64,000 nucleotides of DNA. It comes from Burhinus oedicnemus (Eukaryota; Chordata; Aves; Charadriiformes; Burhinidae). Positions 20,401 through 33,755 of this stretch are shown piece after piece. Position numbers and translations under genes: made by a program. How positions within the stretch are numbered: position 1 is the stretch's first letter; every line of letters starts with the position of its first letter. The stretch lies in NCBI GenBank assembly GCA_008921705.1, contig VFFE01007645.1, positions 704,456-768,455 of the forward strand, read 5' to 3'. The notes beneath the pieces were generated by a model. That model saw nothing but the letters and a program-made list of their open reading frames with translations, was not told the DNA's origin and searched no databases.

Positions 20401-23400
20401 AACAAGGTCTCCTACTCAGCCCTGCGCTATTTCCCAGTCTGACCTCTGAAACGCCGTGCATTTCCTGACACAGACGCCTGGATTAAAATAAATAAACTGA
20501 AATCAAATAGAGTGGTTTAGGTAGAAACTTAATGTGCAAAATAAATAGCTCAAGGTACAATACAGTACAGTGCACCAGGTTTTAGGAAATATTCATATAT
20601 CAGACTGGATCTGGCTCTCCTCCCAACACTTAAGGGAATTACCAGCAGTGCGGTGTTCCAGTTCCCAGTCACTGGCAACGTGCCCTGCTGTAAATGCAAT
20701 TAAAAAAATCTCTGCCCAGAAAAAGAGGCAGAGACCCCAATCAAAGCAAATTACAGTCTTTTCTCAAATTTTTTATCAGACTGCACCATCTAGAGGGCGG
20801 CAGCAGCATCACCCAGCTCCAGCTCGGAGCCGCTCCCGCAGGGCTACCAGTGCTCCAAAGCTCCTTCCCTCTCCCACTGCCTGGAAAATAGTCCTACATC
20901 CCCACTGCCTCCCAGCTGCAGCCGGGGCGGCTCTGCAGGAAGGTGTGCTATGGAAAAGCTGTTCCTGGCTCTCTGGGAATTGCCGTGGAGTCTCCCAAAG
21001 GCCAGGAGCTGTGCGTACCCCTGCAGCGTGAAACGCTCCCAGAGCCGTAACCCCGACTGTGTTAGCGCTTCCCTGCCCTCATCCGCATCGGGCTCTTCCT
21101 TTGACCCTTCGTTCTTGTGGGCAACCGGGAATCAGTAAGAAGCCTTTCTACAATGTGACGTATGCAGACCTCTTTCATTTCTTCTGCTGACATCTTTCTT
21201 TTTTTAAACACCTTTCCTCCCCACCTCTGCAGGAAAGCTCACTCTGACCAAGCACGCCTGTGGTGGAGCAGACCACCGTCTGCAGCCAGCGGCTGCATGT
21301 GCGCTCGTACTAAATTCACATTAAGCTCGATAGCGACCTCTTATTCAGCAGGGGAAGCATTTCCCGGCTTGCTTTGTGACGACTGATTTATGAAACCATT
21401 AATCAGTTTATTATTAGGTTATTAGCACATACTACTGTATTAATCAACGCACCGTTCAGAGGAGGGTGAATGTTTTTGCCGGGATACACAGTGATCCATG
21501 AAACCTTAGCTAGAACTGAGGTCATCTGTGAAGCAAAACCCACCCTTAAACACCGTGACAGCTGGAGAATATTTATCTTTCAAAGAGGAAAAGTCTGTTT
21601 CCAGTCTGGACCACTTAGCTAGAAAGGTGGGCATCCAGTGGGGGAGTGAGAAAATCATTTTCTTATTAAATATTGCATTATCAGTCGATGGCTGTTAGAT
21701 GCTACACAGCTGGGGGAGGACTGAGGTGCTGCTACAAATAGTCGGGGATGACACAGGCAGCAGAGAAGTTTGGCAGCGCCACCAATTTCTGCCTCCAGAG
21801 CGCAGGTCCATGTGACGTCTCAGACATCCAGCGAGAGACGAGTCCAGGCTCAGCTTCCCCGTGAGACAATAAATAAATCATTAGTAAAATTAATTAAATA
21901 AAATTCTGAACTACTACAAAAATTGTTTGAAATAAGCCTAGAGATTGAGGCAAGAAACTGGCTGATGCACAAACATCTGCACATAGACAACATCTTCGTG
22001 TATTTCTCATTTCTAATGCAACCAGCCTAACAGCAAGAGGTGGGGCGAGCAGGAAGAAAACGCACAAACTAAATGGCCAGAACAGTGATGCTCACCCTCC
22101 TTTCGCAGTTTAATGATTTTTAGCACCATCTTCATCTTTGCAGGACTGTGACCCTCCTCCTCTCCTCAGGGAGCACAGCACAGAAGCCGAGTTAAATCTT
22201 TAAACAGGTTTTGCACAAAAAGTCCTTGCTGCTTGGCCATCTGGGGGGGAAGGCATGAATATGCACCATGAAGTTTTTGAGGCAGCTGTGCTTGGAAATG
22301 GTCTCTCTAACGGTTTCCGCTCTGCTCCGGCGTAATGAAACCGAGCAAGCAGCATCTGGGGTCTTTCCCTCCAAGGGATTAAGGGGGATGTGATCCCGAG
22401 CAGCGAACAGCAGCCGACCCCGAAGGAATATACAGCAAGGGAGCCGCTTCTCTGGCTCAGCCCGGCATGCCCTGTGCTCTCCCCTTAGTCAACTTGGGGG
22501 GCCTGTTGGGGTCCCCCAGAGGAGCTGAGCGGGGGCAGAGCTGGCAGGAGCCCTGTCCTGCTTGGGGCAGCGGGGAGCGGCACTGCGGCAGGCTCCGTGC
22601 TCCCTCGCCGGGTCCCCACATCCTGCCAGATGCTGGTGCTCCACCGGGAGCATCCTGATGCTGTGGGCCAGGACGCAGCTGAGCCCCTTCTGGGGACATT
22701 TGTGTGGTGACGACCTGCTCCCGCATGGCAATACTGCCAGTTTTGGAATGCACTTTAATATCACAACTTGAAGCCAAATTGCTGTCGATGATCTTGCGTA
22801 ACACAGGTCTTACAGTGATTTCATGTTAAATAACCCCTGAATGGATAATCACTCATAAATACGATATTTCACCTTCTGCGGGACCTGTGGATTGCCATTC
22901 CCATTGCAGATGGAGGGGAGCGGGAGCTTCCTGCTGTGAAGCTGCCAGATCCATCCCGTGATCCCTTGTCCCCACTCCCAACATGTCACCATTTCCCCTC
23001 CCATCGTAGCACAGCTCGTGCTATCGAGCACCATTGCACGGGAGAGCCGATGCCAGCGTGAGGTGACGGGATGAGAAGACTTTTCAGATGGGTACTCTTA
23101 CACAAAGGTGTCGTCCTTTCCTTAGGCAGCCCAAGGAAATTCAGTGGGTTCCCAATCTACCCCTCACCTGGTAACAAAATACATTGATGAGCTGCCAGAT
23201 GGATGTGTTTGGAAGACTCAGATTGCTCAAACAGCTTTACACCGTCCTAAGGAAAACTGGGGACATCCCTTGAAATCTCTGCATGGTTGTTCTCCTTTAT
23301 TTCCAAATAAAGATTAAGTTCTAAATTGCCTAAATCAGATATGAATGCATTGGGGTTGGAGCCAGGCGACAAGCTTCAGATCCAGACTCCAGCAACCAAA

Positions 23401-24507
23401 AATAACCTTGGGAAACAATCTTCTAAACTCCAAGTTTTAATCAAGAACATGCCCATCCCCACCCGTATTCCAGAGGAATGAATCTAAATGCATCTCTGGC
23501 TCTCTACTTGATGCTGTTCAACCCCACACCAAACAAACAAACATAAATCCTTGTGATGCCTTTTTTAGAACAAGTTTTCCCCACAAAAGCTAGCAAGAGA
23601 TACGGAGATTCTTAACCACAAAAAGACTGAGATGAATTCTACATGCTCCAAATTTAGAGATATTTGGATCCAAGATTTCTATTGAGTTCTATTTCAAAAT
23701 GCAAATAAGAGTTCATGATTCAGACAGCCCTTCCATGATCTTCTCATCCTGGTGTCTGATTTTAACAAAGAGAAAGAAGCGTTCTCTGCCCAAGCTTAGT
23801 TATTGCAGAATAGCTCAAAAGTACATTGTATGACCTGCAAAACTCCCATGCTCCAGTTTTCTCAAGTGCCAGCGTACAGTGATGCACTGCCAGCAGACAT
23901 CTCTGCACTGTGTGCCAGAATAGGATTCCTTGCTTATTTTAAGGGATAATTTGGCGGCTTTGCATCCTGCTTCCTAGAAATCCTAATTCTACCCGAACGT
24001 CCTTTGTCAATAACGACACATCTCTCCACATCTGAGCAATTGTCAAGATTGTTTCTGTTTACAGGCTGCTTCCGCAGTATAAATTGCCTTTAGCAGCCCA
24101 GAGCCCAACGTCAGGTAAGAGGCTGCTTCAAGTCTGTCCCAGGTACGCTGAATAAATGACACCAAAAGCCACCGAGCCCGGCTAAATCAGCAAAGAGCCG
24201 TGCTGCTTCTCCTGCTGTCGGACACTGTGTTGGAAAAGGCAGATCGCATAGCGGGGATGCTTCTACTGCAGATCTCTGCTGCTCATTTTGGCATGTGCAC
24301 CGTGGTGTTTGGTTAGGTTAAAACTAGAGACATGAAGCAAAATACCCAGGACCGTCTTGTGTCGTTGCTTCCTCTCAGATCAATGTTGTGTGCCGGGCAG
24401 TGGCAGTATGTGATTTGGAGGGTCAGCATGTTCCTCATTAGTCTCAGAGCTTTTAAAGTTTCTTTTTATGATTGTGCCTAGCTTTTTTTCCAAATTGACT
24501 TGTATTG

Positions 24508-24543
24508 AAGAAAAAAAAAAAGAAAAAAGAAAAAGAAAAAAAA
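24508..24543. repeat. A-rich purine tract
   Basis: 36 nt of A interrupted by single G residues; simple sequence, possibly an old retroposon tail. Confidence 0.8.
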
Positions 24544-27500
24544 CCCCAATTTGTCAAGACTCCCAGGCAGCTATACAGAAAGAACGGCTGAAATCATCCC
24601 CGTGTCTCACCTCCACCCACTGATCACCCCTTTATGGACCAGTCTAAAAATGGTAACACCAAAGTTCCTACTTGAGACTATCACTGACAACAGGATCTGC
24701 AATTAAACATAGATACATTCCTTGTCGTTTCCCGTGTCATGTCGCTACCTTTGTCACCACCCACACTCCTCCGCTGCTCCCGTCACCCCAAGCAGCTGCT
24801 GCGGCACAGACCAACACAAGCCCTTTGCTTGTGGCTCTGTTTTACAAGTAGGGTGTTGGGTTATTTGGGTGCCCTTGTAGTCGTGGCTGCAGACTGCTGT
24901 GAGGGGGGCAGCAAGGGGGGCACCAACCTAGCTCTGTTGCCTGTGAAGCTTCACGCTGCAAAACACTTCACGTAATACCATTTCCCCCACGCGGCCGGGT
25001 TGCAGCTCTGAGGAGAGGGTGCTGTGTTCACTTTGGGGACTATTCGTCAGCATTACAGCAGAGGAGCACATAAATGGTTGGATTTAGGAATATCTTTTGC
25101 ATGGTAGAGGTGCTGACTTTGCTCCCCTGTGATAGCCGAGATCCTATTTGTTAGCTTTTGAGCGTACAGCCAAGTACAAAGTCCCCAAATCCCCTTGAAG
25201 TTTCATAAATTGCTGTTTGCCTAGAAATTCACACCAGCAGTTAAATACATATAAGTCATCTTCTATTATTTCCCCAAAAGTGTTCTATCCAGAGCTCAAG
25301 AATTAGGACCAATATTTCTAAATTCTGAAGTCCTGAGAATTATTCATAGGAACTGACGAACAGCTTGGAAAATAAGGAAGACACTAAAGAAAAACAAGCT
25401 ACTCTCACAAATACTCTTTAACTGAGGTATGCCTGGAAATCACCAGCCCTGTGCTTACACACCTGGTCTAACAAGCGACTGCAAAAATAGGTTAGACAGT
25501 AAATGCACAGGATTTGACTCTCAAATAAGGAGATCTTCAACCCTTATTCAAGATACACGGTTTACTGAGAACTTACCTATACCTACCCGAAAGCACCCTA
25601 CACCAGACAAAGGGGAAGAAGCTGAGCTTCCATTAAAATACCCAGGTTCTTAAAGGTTTCATTTTGTTAAATTCAGCCATCTAAAGCAAAGCAGCTGCAT
25701 GCTGAGCATAAGGAAAGCGAGGAACTTTTAGCACTACAATTTGGCTTTAGACACTTTGAAACCCCAAAGATATTTCAAGCTGAAACATCGATGAAGAAAA
25801 TAATCTGAGGTCAAAACTTAATGGCAGGAAGCAGAAACAAAGATGGCTTATATTTTTATATATATTCTTTTTATCACACTTACCCAGTTCAAACATAAAA
25901 CACGTCTTCACAAATAGACACACAGCAGAGCTCCCAACCTTCCTAAAGCCAGCAGAACCGAGGACTAGCGTTACACTACAAATATTCCCACCTGAAACTG
26001 CTAATGATGAGACTGCACTTCAGGTGGCAGAGATCAAAGCTTATTTCTCGTTAGCCTCTGCTGTGTGCATCGGGAAGCCTCTCACAAGATGAAAAGGATG
26101 GAAAAGCAAGAGAGGAATTTACACCTCTTTAAGGAGCTATCAGCAGAAATCTCCAAATACAACGTCAGCTGCCGAGGGTTGCTTTCATGTGATAGATAGC
26201 CAAATACTTGAAATATGATAAATGATGAACTGTGAATGATTATTCTAATTCAGAGGAAGAGAAGAAGGCTTATGTCTGGCATTGAGGAAAATGTAGTCAG
26301 ATGTCCCTGACACATTAACCATCAAGTGTTTATCCTGGAATGAAGTCAAGTAGTTTAACCGGTATTGTCAAAACATGACATTTTTTTCCAAATGACGAAA
26401 AGCCTTGACAATTGAACTTGCTTACTGGGAGAAATACCTCAAGTCAGATCTATGAGTTAGGAGGGGTGGGCTATGGGAAAAAGAAATCATACTGGTAATG
26501 GAGAAATATTATTACCATTTGGTAACAAAGAGGTAGGAAACATCTTACAAAGTGTGATCCCATTTTAAAGATGGGTATTGTGGAAAACTGGAATATCCTA
26601 GGAGATTCATGCAGCCACAAGTTACACCTTATGGAGAAATTAGAAGGAATTATGCCTGAAGGGAAACCAGCAAATGGAGGACCTGGAGAGAGGCAGTCCT
26701 GCAGCTCAGTTTGGAATGAGCAGGGAGTCCCTGCCTGCCATCCCCTTCTTCAGCAACAGCCCTCGCTCAGGGCCCAGTTTGCAGTTGCTTTTGTCCTGCC
26801 AGTTTGATCCGCGTTGTTTTGAGATTGTTCACGCAGCTCCCAGAGAACTTCTGCGTGGGTGAGAGTTATGAGTAAGTGACCTGGAATGAATTATTACTTT
26901 CAAATGGGAATAAAACCAGCAAAACATAACAGCGCTGCCTCTCCCTATCGCTCCTCTTCTCCCGAGGCGCAGGATTTGTACTGCTGGAGGTGCCAACAGG
27001 GCACAGAAAGAGGCAGCAAATGACCATCAGCGGCTCAGCCGGCCTGTGCCCCGCCATGGCGGGTCCTGGCTGCGTACACGCCACTAGGCCTCGCAGGCTT
27101 GTCCAAGGGAGGCGTCAGGAGTCGGGGGACTCTTGATTCAAATGGCCCCTTGATTCAGGCTGGATTCGGTCCCTGGAAGGTCACGGCTCCTCGCAGCGGC
27201 CATCTCTGGTGGCTGGAGGCGCAGAGAGCGCAGACCAGCTGTGCTCCCGCGGCTCGGAGCCCACCTCCTCACGCGTCGAGAAGCCAGTGACCTGCGTCGC
27301 CATGGTGGGGAGTACCTTTGCGCTTAGGGGACCACATGTGTTCGGTCAGCCCAGGCAAAGCTTGCTTGCACCTTGTGTTTGCTTGCTCTGCGCTTGTCCA
27401 CTTTGCAATATCAGATAATAAAAAGTCCCTGATTCACCGACTCTGAGCTGTGTGCGAGGCAGATGGGAGAGACAGGTCTGAATTTGCTGTGCCGCGCCTC

Positions 27501-30129
27501 CGTCAAGCGTTTGTGTGACCTCCCCAAAAGTCCCTTAAACTAAGAAACGTGTGGTAGAGAGCAGACAAAGCACCACAGACGCTGGCCAGGTCCTCCAGCC
27601 CCCGAGTAGCTACCGAACTCCTAAATATCGCAATTTGTGAGTGGGCAAAATGAGGCTGCTCTGTCATGGAGATTTACGGCAGTAGGAAAGCCACATTTGC
27701 CTATGGGATATTTGATAGGCACCTCTGAGGCCTGTTGGTGCCACAACAGTAGACCTCAGCTTGGCTGGGAATGAGCCACTTTGCTTCAGCCTTGCTCCTC
27801 CACGCCTGGCTGACTGTTGTCCTTTCTCCTCTGGAATAATGGTGATGGCTGAAAACAAATGTGTGGGACAACTTCTGCCAGTTTCCACAATTTAACAGCA
27901 CATGGACATTTGTGTGAAAGTGTGAGCCAGGATGTTTGTGTTCATTCTCCTAATTCTCTCGACAAAATGGTTTTATAAATAATCAGGCCTTAATTGTGTG
28001 ATCCCAGTTAATGCAGAGGGAGTTAATTAACATCTGGAACAAGTTTCCTGGCCTGAGCTATTAGCTGTGTCTGGTGCAGAATTCAAACAATGTATGAAGC
28101 GAGGCCTATAGCCAAATGATTTTGTGCATAGCTGAAATGAGAAATGACCAAAGATGGATGAGGTATGGTAGTTGTGCCAAGATAATGTCCGATTTTGGTA
28201 AACAAGTGTGGACTAAGTCAAGGCACGATTGTTGTGCCGGTCCAAGAGGTGCACTCTGTGGTAGAGAATAGACATCACCTCTCGATTCATCCCCTCTTCA
28301 AACCCTCCAGCTCTTCCTACTTGTCCCCAAAAGCCTCACAGATAGTGATTCCGGAGACTTTCACAGCTGGGGGAGGAACAATCCCACCAACACAAAGGCC
28401 AGGTCTCCTGTGCAACCTAGCGCATCCCTGCTCTGTTTTATCCCATCTACCTGCGAAGTCAAAGAGGAGGATTTAATTTTGTGCCACTGAGAAGGAGCAG
28501 AGTACCAAACCACCAGCAGGCAAACTCTGAACCTCTGCCTCGTGTATCTGTACCAAATAGAGAAACTGGGATGTGGCCTTCTAACTGCCAGCGCCCCTCC
28601 TGCAGAAAGGTGTGGGCAAACCAAGGACAGAATGCAAAATTTTGAAAATCCTTTTAGGTGAACTCAAACCCTTTTGTCCAACCTCAACTGATTTTTTATT
28701 TTTTTTTAATTCTTTGTAAAGCTTTTTAATTGTCTTTCCATCATTTTTGGTTTTAAGTAGAAAATGAGTTAAAAAAAATAAAAAATTTTGCTTAATAAAT
28801 GTCTACAAGCTAGTGACCTGCCCATGTTCTCCCTCCGCTGTCTCTGAAGCTGTGACCCCATGGGAGCAAGGGAGAAATAATATATTGTAGTGCTAATTCA
28901 TGTGATATTACTCGCAGTCAACCCTCAAACATCAGCGTGAACAGCTCCACCAGGAAACCCAGCGCTCCCAGGAGCTGGTCTCACAGACCTGCAGGCTTTC
29001 TCCACAGCTCCTGGCTTCTCGCCCACTCGGTGGTTGTCACTTCACTTGTCTGAGAGCTTCTCACTAGAAAAGGATCTACTGTGCTCTGAGAAAGGGAGAT
29101 AATGTTGGAAAAAAGAACAGTCCGTTGCGTTGGAGAGTGATGGAGTGGGGTACCAGGTCTGCACACTGAGCAGATGAGAAAGTACCATCTAAACTCCTCC
29201 CTGGCCCAAAGAGAAATACAGCCCATCCTAGTGACAATGTGGTCATAGGGCTTCACAAGATTATGGAAAGCCCTCAGCTTGGCCAGCTGGAATTTTTGAC
29301 AAAACCGTTTTTTTGACCCATAGTCACGATCCAGGAGTAGGTAGGAGAAACGGCTTTTCACCCTGAAACCTTTTCTTTTCCTATTTCTCACTACCAAAAC
29401 ACACTAAGCATCTCCAGAAATGGATTTTCACATATGCCTCGTGAATCTCCATATCTAGCTAGGGCGGGGATAATAGCTTATATAGTTGCTCTTTTATTAC
29501 CACCTCTAATGTGATGAATTGTTATTGAAGGTTTCTTATCCACGTTCCTGTTTCAGTAGAAACCCGTTCTGTGTTTTATGCATGAGTTCCACACTGCTGC
29601 AGCTAGCAGGCATGCAGATGAGGAATGCCTCTCCAAATAATCCCCTTGCTAGGAAACATAAACCATTTTCACTGAGCTGCAGCAGAAAAACACAAATTGT
29701 GGTGCATTTGTATTTCCATGAAGTTCTACATGTGAACACAAAAGAAAAGCAGAAGGGAAAGCAATTCAACTGATGGCCACGGGTGAAGCAGAGAGCAATT
29801 TAGGACGACATGCAGGTGGGCAGTGCAGCAAGGCTCATCGCTTGCCTAGAAATGGGGGTCCCTGAGTTGAAAGTCAGAAGATCCCTTGTATGGGTATCAG
29901 GTGCCATCACGGCCAAGTACCCAGCCAAGTCTGGGGAACTCTCCTTCTCCTTATCTCGTATCAGGGCAACTGGGAGAGTAATTACCACCGCCTTGGTTTC
30001 CCCACCTTCTTCTTTGTTTGCCAGAACTACAGATCTCATACTAAAAAGAAAGCAGTTTGCTGGTGGTATAGACTACCGCTGAGTGACCCAAAGCCTGCTG
30101 AAGGTCACCGCTTGTTTCCACTGATTTAA

Positions 30130-30374
30130 CTGGAAGAGGGCAGATTTAGATTGAATATGAGGAAGAAATCCTTTATGATGAGTGTGGTGAGACACTGCAA
30201 CAAGTTGTCCTGAAATTGTGGAGCCCCATTACTGAAGTGTTCAAGGTCAGGTTGGATGGGGCTTTGAGCACCCTTATCTCGTGACAGATGTCCCTGCCCA
30301 TGGCAGGGGCTGGAATTTGGACTAGATGATCTTTAAAAGGTCCCCTCCAACCAAAACCGTTCTGTGATTCTGTA
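30130..30374 (+). mobile_element. CR1 LINE 3' end
   Basis: A truncated CR1 copy in sense orientation. Recognisable blocks are atttagattgaatatgagga, gttcaaggtcaggttggatg, a gatgtccctgcccatggcag-type segment, a block like ggacta-gatgatctttaaaagg, and the terminal gttctgtgattctgt. This 3' end is shared by avian CR1 families. The open reading frames are absent, so it is immobile. Confidence 0.92.
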
Positions 30375-33300
30375 AAAAATTTAAAGGGTTTGGAATAAAG
30401 TCCTAAACTGCAACCAGCTCTGGCTCCCAAGTCAGTGAGTGAGCAGGAGAAGCCGTGCTGCTGGGAAACACCAGTCTACACCAGTAAGAGGACTGGGATG
30501 TCAGCCTGCAGACCTACACACTAAGGCACCCACTGATATTCTGAGGAGCTACAATGATTAGTAATTTGGTCCTGTTTGGATTTATGGCTGGTCTGAATTT
30601 CATGTACGGTTTTCATAATCTGTGTCATAATTACAAAAATTGCAAATAACTTTTTAATATCAAAGTTAAAAAAATAGGCAAATCTTTCACGGCATTTTTA
30701 TTGCCTATTTACAATCTCAAATCAAATGTTTTACAACTTTGTGTTCTGAAAATATACAACGTAAGAAAACACTAGCCTGGCAAAATTATGCTTTTATGAT
30801 AATGACAGGGATGAGTTATAGTTACTCTAGTTAAACTATAATGGCTGCACAGATGCTAGGAAAAAGCGATTGTACAACAGGTTTTGCCACCATAAGCATG
30901 GCACCTGCCAGCTCCACCATGGTACAAATAAGAGCATGTTAGCATTTCTTTATGAATATTACTTTCAAGGATTATAATTGGACCATAAACATTCACTTGG
31001 GGATAAAACATCAGTATGCAGGCTTTAAAAAATACCTTGAGAAATGCTCAGCCAGTTTTGCATATCTGGATTTCAGAAGCAAGTTTACGAGAGATAACAC
31101 ATCATTTGTTTCTGATCTTGTAGGACTCGAAAGTGTTCTGCATTCTTCCGACGGTCTATATGAATTTGCAGCAGGCAAATTTAGGGATATTTCCAGAGCC
31201 AGAAACTAAATCCTCCAGCCTACCGCTGGCTATCAGGAAATCATAATATTTATCCACAGATGACGTGTGACACAAATGGCAATGGCAGGAGTTTCCTACG
31301 CCTCTTGCCAAGCTGCCCCTGCACCCACCCACGGCCCCACTCGCTCCCGAGGTGCTGCTCGGGGACACCAGCGCCGGCGGTTGTGACCTACCTCCGCTGG
31401 CTGGATTTAGCCTCACAAACCAGCCCCTGAGGCGGCAGCTGAATCTCCGCGTGGCTTTGCACCGCGCTGGGTGAGGACCACAGCAGCTCTCGCACAGAGC
31501 AGAGCTAACCGCCAGCCGTAACGCACGCCGCAGATGTGCTAGACGTGGGCGAGCTGGTGGCACTCGCCACAGCAAGAAAATACAGGAACTGAGGGAAATA
31601 CCGTTGCTAAATCTGTGCCGCTACCATCGTTTGCTCCAATTCCTGTTACAGAAAACTTATTATGTAAGAAAGATACAATATATTATATGGACAAGAGTAT
31701 TATATACTTTCAGTAAATATGTAAGGATTTTGGTCAAAGTGTACTGTTTGACTTTCTTAGCCAGGCGATTTTCATAAGTAGAGTATGAAGAACTGGAAAT
31801 AGGGCGCTAACGGATTGTGTAAAATCAGTCAACTAACCCAGTTCTGCTTTTTAAAGATTGTTATGAATCAGAAGCAAGACTGTTTGAATTACTGCGATTT
31901 CAGTGAGGTAAAACACCTCCAAAGAGAAGAACCACTGCTAAAAATCGAAGTGGACGTTTACTTGTGTCTCAGGGATCATGGTCTTTAGTGAGGGAAAATC
32001 TTCCCAAGTCTGCGGCCCAGCTTCATCTTTACTTTAAACTTTCCCGCTCCAGCTGGACAGAGTATGAATGAAGATCAGGCATCACATATTTCATTCTCCA
32101 CCGCTGAATCTGCTCTCTCTTACTCAATATTAAAGCCCCAGTAAGGCCTTAGGCAGCAGTAGCTGACCCTTTCCATCCAGACCTCCTCTGCAGCGGATGC
32201 CTCATGCATATGCCCATTGATGTATTTTAGAGTGGAGATAATTTTTTATTTCGGGTATCTGCTCTGGCTTCATATTCCCAAGAAGACACCTCTTGGATCT
32301 ATTTTTTTCCTGCCATGTATTTCCCCCTACTCCCTGCTATGGTGTGTTGTTACATTCCACCAGAAAAGCTTTCTTATGTCCATCCTTGTCAAAACTCTAG
32401 GAGCCACTTAAGCACCACTTTAAAGGGCTCTTTATCACTCACAGGAATTTTCTCCTAATTGTATCCTTTAACTCCAAAAGGGGTTTGGGGACATACTTTG
32501 AGTGAAAGTTGCTATAGAAAACAAAAGTTGCATTGCTAGTGGTTCTGCTTTTATATTTCCATCCAGGTAGCTCTCTGCACACCAATTTGCTTTTTCCTTT
32601 CCAATACCCATCTCCTCCCGGGGCTAGTTCCCGGGACAGAGCTGTCTTCAAATAATTTAATTATCATGTGGCATACACCTTTTTAGTCCCCCCTGAAATG
32701 CTGCGTGATGCCTTTGGTTTACATCACTTGTTGGAAAACACTCCAAAGCATTGAAAAACTATTAAATTGTTACAGTATTGGATGCCAACACACAGGGCTA
32801 TTAGTCTAATTCATCCTTCAGATCAAAGCCCACACAGGCAGCTCTCCTGCCTACAGCTATTTTCCTTTTACTTTCCTGCTTGACAGTAGTCCCTCATATC
32901 CCTCTGTTCTACTTTCTTTGAACATACACATTTTCCTTTAGTCATGGAAATATAATTTATGTCTATTATACCGTATTATAGATTGCAGATCAGCACGAGC
33001 GTGCATCGCTGCCTGGAACGTCTGTTTACTGTACGTCGGGTTTCTAAAAATAATTAAATAAGAAAGGCACCCTGCTCCGCTGGGGAGAGAAAAATAAGAA
33101 GGGGGAGGACTTGGGGGCTGGGGGGAGCTGCGCTCGGTTCTCAAAGTTTAATTTCCAAGCGGAGACCTTGCAGCATGATTTATTAACATCATGCCGTTTG
33201 CTTTTGTCACGTTGTGGATGTGGCAGGGGAAGCGCTGGCCCCTCTCCAGCCCGGACCACCCAGCGAGCCAGCGCGGCTACCGGCGGCACACACCCCGGTC

Positions 33301-33403
33301 CAAAGGTTCACCCCCACTTCACCCGCTCCGTCCGTCCCCCGCCGCCTGGCTCCCCCACCCCGTCGGAGCCAACAGCAATAACAGCAATGGCACACACACC
33401 CCC

Positions 33404-33428
33404 AAAAAAAAAAAAAAAAAAAAAAAAA
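33404..33428. repeat. Poly-A tract (A25)
   Basis: Twenty-five uninterrupted A residues after a short CA repeat, about 220 nt upstream of the FOXL3 ATG. Such poly(dA:dT) tracts tend to disfavour nucleosomes. Confidence 0.95.
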
Positions 33429-33558
33429 GAAAAATCCTAACAGACGGGCTGTCTGGGATGCGAGAATTGCAAAACCAATCCCCAGCCCATCACGGAGAGT
33501 GTGTGCAGGGAGGAGAGGGAGCGTGAGGAGGGGGCAGAGAGGGAACGAGACAGACAGA

Positions 33559-33581
33559 GGGGAGGGAAGAAGGGAGGAGGG
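33559..33581 (+). other. Canonical G-quadruplex pattern upstream of FOXL3
   Basis: Four runs of at least three G (33559-33562, 33564-33566, 33572-33574, 33579-33581) separated by loops of 1, 5 and 4 nt on the coding strand. It lies 68-90 nt before the ATG. The pattern is seen; folding is inferred. Confidence 0.75.
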
Positions 33582-33648
33582 AGTCCAAGCTCTGAGAAAC
33601 ATCACTCCATCTCTCTCACTCCACAGGAGCTGAGCTGGGAGCAGGACG

Positions 33649-33755
33649 ATGTTTGACAACACGCAGTACCCCTATAACTGCTTTAATTACGATGGAGACG
33701 ATTATCCTACCTGTAGTTCTGACGAAGAGAAAAAATTCACCAGACCGGCATACAG
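33649..33755 (+). CDS. FOXL3: FOXL3 exon 1 (coding part)
   Basis: Starts at the ATG and ends two bases into Ser36, before donor gtaaga at 33756. It encodes the acidic N-terminus and the first residues of the forkhead domain (FTRPAYS). No in-frame upstream ATG with family-like sequence was seen. Confidence 0.92.

Larger units (their letters stand above)
8936..21000. other. Intergenic sequence, left part
   Basis: No supportable gene. Contents are a CpG-rich patch (10050-10420), an AATA-type simple repeat (11507-11545), a possible CR1 antisense scrap near 12456-12500, a MIR/L2-like scrap (17386-17450), ancient repeat-like sequence near 14140-14280 and 19314-19380, and a T13 tract at 19552-19564. 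Open frames up to 160 codons show no recognisable domain. Confidence 0.6.
21000..33000. other. Intergenic sequence, right part
   Basis: No supportable gene. Contents are GC-rich patches (22500-22690, 27040-27470, 31310-31560), an A/G-rich tract (24508-24543), a CR1 copy (30130-30374) and AT-rich stretches. The minus-strand frame 28981-29397 has no family signature that I recognise. Confidence 0.6.
33020..33648 (+). promoter_or_regulatory. FOXL3: FOXL3 5' flank / presumed promoter and 5' UTR
   Basis: It contains a TGTTTAC forkhead-type site (33023-33029), a GC-rich, CpG-containing stretch (33230-33370), an A25 tract (33404-33428) and a polypurine G/A-rich run (33495-33595) with a four-G-run pattern (33559-33581). 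A pyrimidine tract ends in ccacag at 33621-33626, a possible splice acceptor 22 nt before the ATG. No clear TATA box was seen. The transcription start cannot be placed from sequence alone. Confidence 0.5.

Noticed and set aside
28981..29397. Minus-strand open frame of 138 codons with protein-like composition
   Set aside because: I could not match it to any family and saw no promoter or splice structure. It could be a worn transposon fragment, but there is too little to call it.
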